The notes under the pieces are model-generated. The model ran no database searches, was not told the origin of the DNA, and saw only the letters and a list, made by a program, of their open reading frames with translations. From the NCBI GenBank assembly GCA_002737725.1, contig NSIP01000006.1:114985-178984 (forward strand): 64,000 nt of DNA. The letters run 5' to 3'. The position numbers were made by a program, and so were the translations under genes. The stretch comes from Rhodospirillaceae bacterium. GTDB lineage: Bacteria > Pseudomonadota > Alphaproteobacteria > Rhodospirillales > Rhodospirillaceae. Within the stretch, counting starts at the first letter, position 1, and each line of letters begins with the position of its first letter. Below are positions 62,241 to 64,000 of this stretch, in pieces.

Positions 62241-63092
62241 TCACATAATTTGGGGCAACACATTCTTTGTTTGCAGGCAGCCGTCGAACGCCAATTGTGG
62301 ATGCAGGCTTTTGTCCCAAAACTTTGCGATAATGCGCCGGCCTGTGACGCCGTTGGTCGCATCACCACACAGCCACACCGCTGGCGGCACAATCACATCA
62401 CCGGGCAATAACTTAGATCTCGTCCCCACTTTGCCGGGCACCATGTCTTGGCTGATGAACGGGGTGTCGGCTGCGCCGCCCGGCAGCAGAATATTCACAT
62501 CAACGCCTGAGCCTGCTAATTCTTTAGCCCAGATCACGTGGCTCATTTCCAAGCCAGCTTTGGAAGCGCCGTAAGGCGAGAGTCCAGCGGAACTCATGGT
62601 TGTGAGACTCGTGGAGATCGAGAAAATCTTGCCGAACTTCTGCGCCAGCATGTGCGGCACCGCCGCGCGGGTCATCTGATAAACCCCGGTGATGTTGGTA
62701 TCAATGATGGCTTTCCAGCCGTCCAGCGGCACGTCCCAAAAGCGCGGGCCGCCTTGCCCCGCGAGCCCGATGCGATATTCGCCAGTCCCGCGCCCGGCAT
62801 TGTTGACCAGCACATCAATGCGGCCAAAGTTTTTGAGTGTTAATTCAACGGTGGCCACACAATCAGCCCATTCGCGCACATCGGCTTTCAGGGTGACGAA
62901 ACGGCCCGGCCCGGCAATGGCATCGGCTTTGATTTGAACATCGGCCAGTTCTTCTGGCTTGCGACTGCCGGTCGCGACGACCTTTGCCCCACCTTTTAGC
63001 AACTCCTCAGCGATGGACCAGCCAAAGCCCCGCCCACCGCCGGTGACGATGACAACGCGATCTTTCAGCGACGGGTGATGTAACGGGTTCAT
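62241..63092 (-). CDS. Short-chain dehydrogenase/reductase 2
   Basis: A 283-residue SDR: VVIVTGGGRGFGWSIAEEL (GGGxGxG cofactor motif), NNAGRGTGEY, catalytic Ser region SISTSLTTMSSAG, Tyr and Lys in YGASKAGLEMSH, and PGGAADTPF. A 3-oxoacyl-ACP reductase or alcohol dehydrogenase role is possible. The substrate is not readable. It is on the minus strand near the fatty-acid locus, and its start is 27 bases from the 3' end of no recognised gene; the next gene upstream is the cyclopropane synthase. Confidence 0.9.
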   Translation of the reverse strand: MNPLHHPSLKDRVVIVTGGGRGFGWSIAEELLKGGAKVVATGSRKPEELADVQIKADAIAGPGRFVTLKADVREWADCVATVELTLKNFGRIDVLVNNAGRGTGEYRIGLAGQGGPRFWDVPLDGWKAIIDTNITGVYQMTRAAVPHMLAQKFGKIFSISTSLTTMSSAGLSPYGASKAGLEMSHVIWAKELAGSGVDVNILLPGGAADTPFISQDMVPGKVGTRSKLLPGDVIVPPAVWLCGDATNGVTGRRIIAKFWDKSLHPQLAFDGCLQTKNVLPQIM

Positions 63093-63191
63093 AGCTGCAA
63101 CTCCATCATTAAGATGCCATTACTTAGCGCGAGCGACCGGGTCCGCGCAATCTGGCCTCCGATTGTGTCCGTTGAGAGAACGCCCTTGCCT

Positions 63192-64000
63192 TTAAGTGTG
63201 CAGATAACTGCGGGTGAGCGGAACGGTGCCCAGACGTTTCTCGATCTGAATCTGGGCAATCATGAGTTCGCCCTGACGGAACGCCACTTCGCTGCCGGTC
63301 AAATAGAAATCCCACATTCTGAAAAATCGCGCATCGTACATTTTCTCGACGTCATTTTTATGGGCATACAAGCGCTCGCGCCAATGGCGCAGGGTTTCGG
63401 CGTAATGGATGCGTAGGGTTTCGATATCGCTGAAGTACAATCCGGATTTTTCAATGGCCGGGGTCATTTCTGACAACGTCGGCACATACGCGCCCGGGAA
63501 CACATATTTGGAGGTCCAGGTCGGAATGGGGCCGGGGTCGCGGAACTTTGCAATGGTGTGAATCAGCGCCACACCATCGTCAGCGAGAAGTTTTGATACT
63601 TGCCGGAAGAAGGCTTGACCATGCCGCAAGCCCACATGCTCGTACATGCCCACAGAGACGACCCGATCAAACCGGCCCTCCTCGTTGCGATAATCGCGCA
63701 AGATAAAGCGGCAGCGATCAGACAAGCCCGCCTCAGCGGCGCGGCGTTGGCTGATGGCGAGTTGGTGTTCCGACAACGTAATGCCGGTGACGTCGGCCCC
63801 GAAGTCTTTGGCAAGCGTGAGCGCCATCCCGCCCCATCCACTGCCGATGTCGAGCACTTTCATGCCCGGCTTGATCAGTAGTTTTTTGCCGATGTGGCGC
63901 TTTTTGTTGATCTGCGCTTGTTCGAGTGTGTCGGTCGGTGATGCAAAGTAGGCACAGGAGTACTGCTTGTCCGCATCCAGGAATAAATCGAAGAGTTCGT
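63192..64000 (-). CDS. cfa: Cyclopropane-fatty-acyl-phospholipid synthase, 5' end off the window
   Basis: The C-terminal 269 residues are present; the start lies beyond base 64000. The frame enters with YSCAYF, then motif I VLDIGSGWGGMALTLAKDFGADVTGITLS, RDYRNEEGRFDRVVSVGMYEHVG, WTSKYVFPGAYVPTLSE, and RMWDFYLTGSEVAFRQGELM near the end. It adds a methylene group from SAM to unsaturated phospholipid acyl chains. The ORF from 63863 is only an internal ATG. It ends 99 bases before the SDR 2 start, on the same strand. Confidence 0.92.
   Translation of the reverse strand, partial: ELFDLFLDADKQYSCAYFASPTDTLEQAQINKKRHIGKKLLIKPGMKVLDIGSGWGGMALTLAKDFGADVTGITLSEHQLAISQRRAAEAGLSDRCRFILRDYRNEEGRFDRVVSVGMYEHVGLRHGQAFFRQVSKLLADDGVALIHTIAKFRDPGPIPTWTSKYVFPGAYVPTLSEMTPAIEKSGLYFSDIETLRIHYAETLRHWRERLYAHKNDVEKMYDARFFRMWDFYLTGSEVAFRQGELMIAQIQIEKRLGTVPLTRSYLHT

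Overview
The window reads as chromosomal DNA of an alphaproteobacterium of moderate GC (mid-fifties percent by eye). The support is a class I lysyl-tRNA synthetase, an alphaproteobacterial-type CtaA/Cox15 heme A synthase, a Nudix-type NAD regulator beside nadA-nadC, a CIRCE-controlled groESL operon, a MerR-controlled beta-oxidation operon whose HAD protein has its domains in dehydrogenase-hydratase order, and a polar-flagellum flhF-flhG pair. I cannot name the genus. No rRNA, tRNA, CRISPR array, insertion sequence or prophage was recognised.

Layout. 1-5.3 kb is core: flhG (cut by the left edge) and flhF on the minus strand, then a NadQ/NrtR-like regulator, a promoter with two palindromes, nadA and nadC on the plus strand. 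From 5.4 to 36.6 kb is an accessory region rich in paralogues: four Rieske oxygenases, three DUF1838-type Tat proteins, three methyltransferase-like proteins (two with twin-arginine leaders), three alpha/beta-hydrolase-fold proteins lacking the serine nucleophile, a PhyH-type dioxygenase, an FAD-linked oxidase, a beta-propeller protein, an exported VOC protein, an MFS transporter, a nitrilase-family protein, a large lipoprotein and a CpcT/CpeT-like protein. It also holds several decayed genes (GT61, NhaA, and an MFS chimera with a paralogue of a neighbouring gene). From 36.6 to 52.6 kb is mostly housekeeping: tldD, ctaA, a damaged GT2 gene, an M61 peptidase, a TPR protein, a di-heme protein, groES-groEL, a decayed DUF433/DUF5615 toxin-antitoxin pair, a DinG-like helicase and lysK. 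From 52.6 to 64 kb is lipid metabolism: an operon fadD-like, merR, thiolase, HAD/ECH, acyl-CoA dehydrogenase on the minus strand, then an SCP2 protein, two SDRs and a cyclopropane-fatty-acid synthase cut by the right edge.

How it may work together. The accessory genes look like a catabolic or modification system for a hydrophobic, possibly methoxylated, aromatic or terpenoid compound: MFS uptake, Rieske and PhyH oxygenation, FAD oxidation and methyl transfer, with a Tat- or Sec-exported set (DUF1838, methyltransferases, VOC, propeller, CpcT-like) in the periplasm. No ferredoxin or reductase for the Rieske proteins is in the window. The substrate is unknown, and this is inference from gene content only. 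The paralogue expansion, the exported methyltransferase-like proteins and the nucleophile-less hydrolase folds are the most likely places for undescribed biology.
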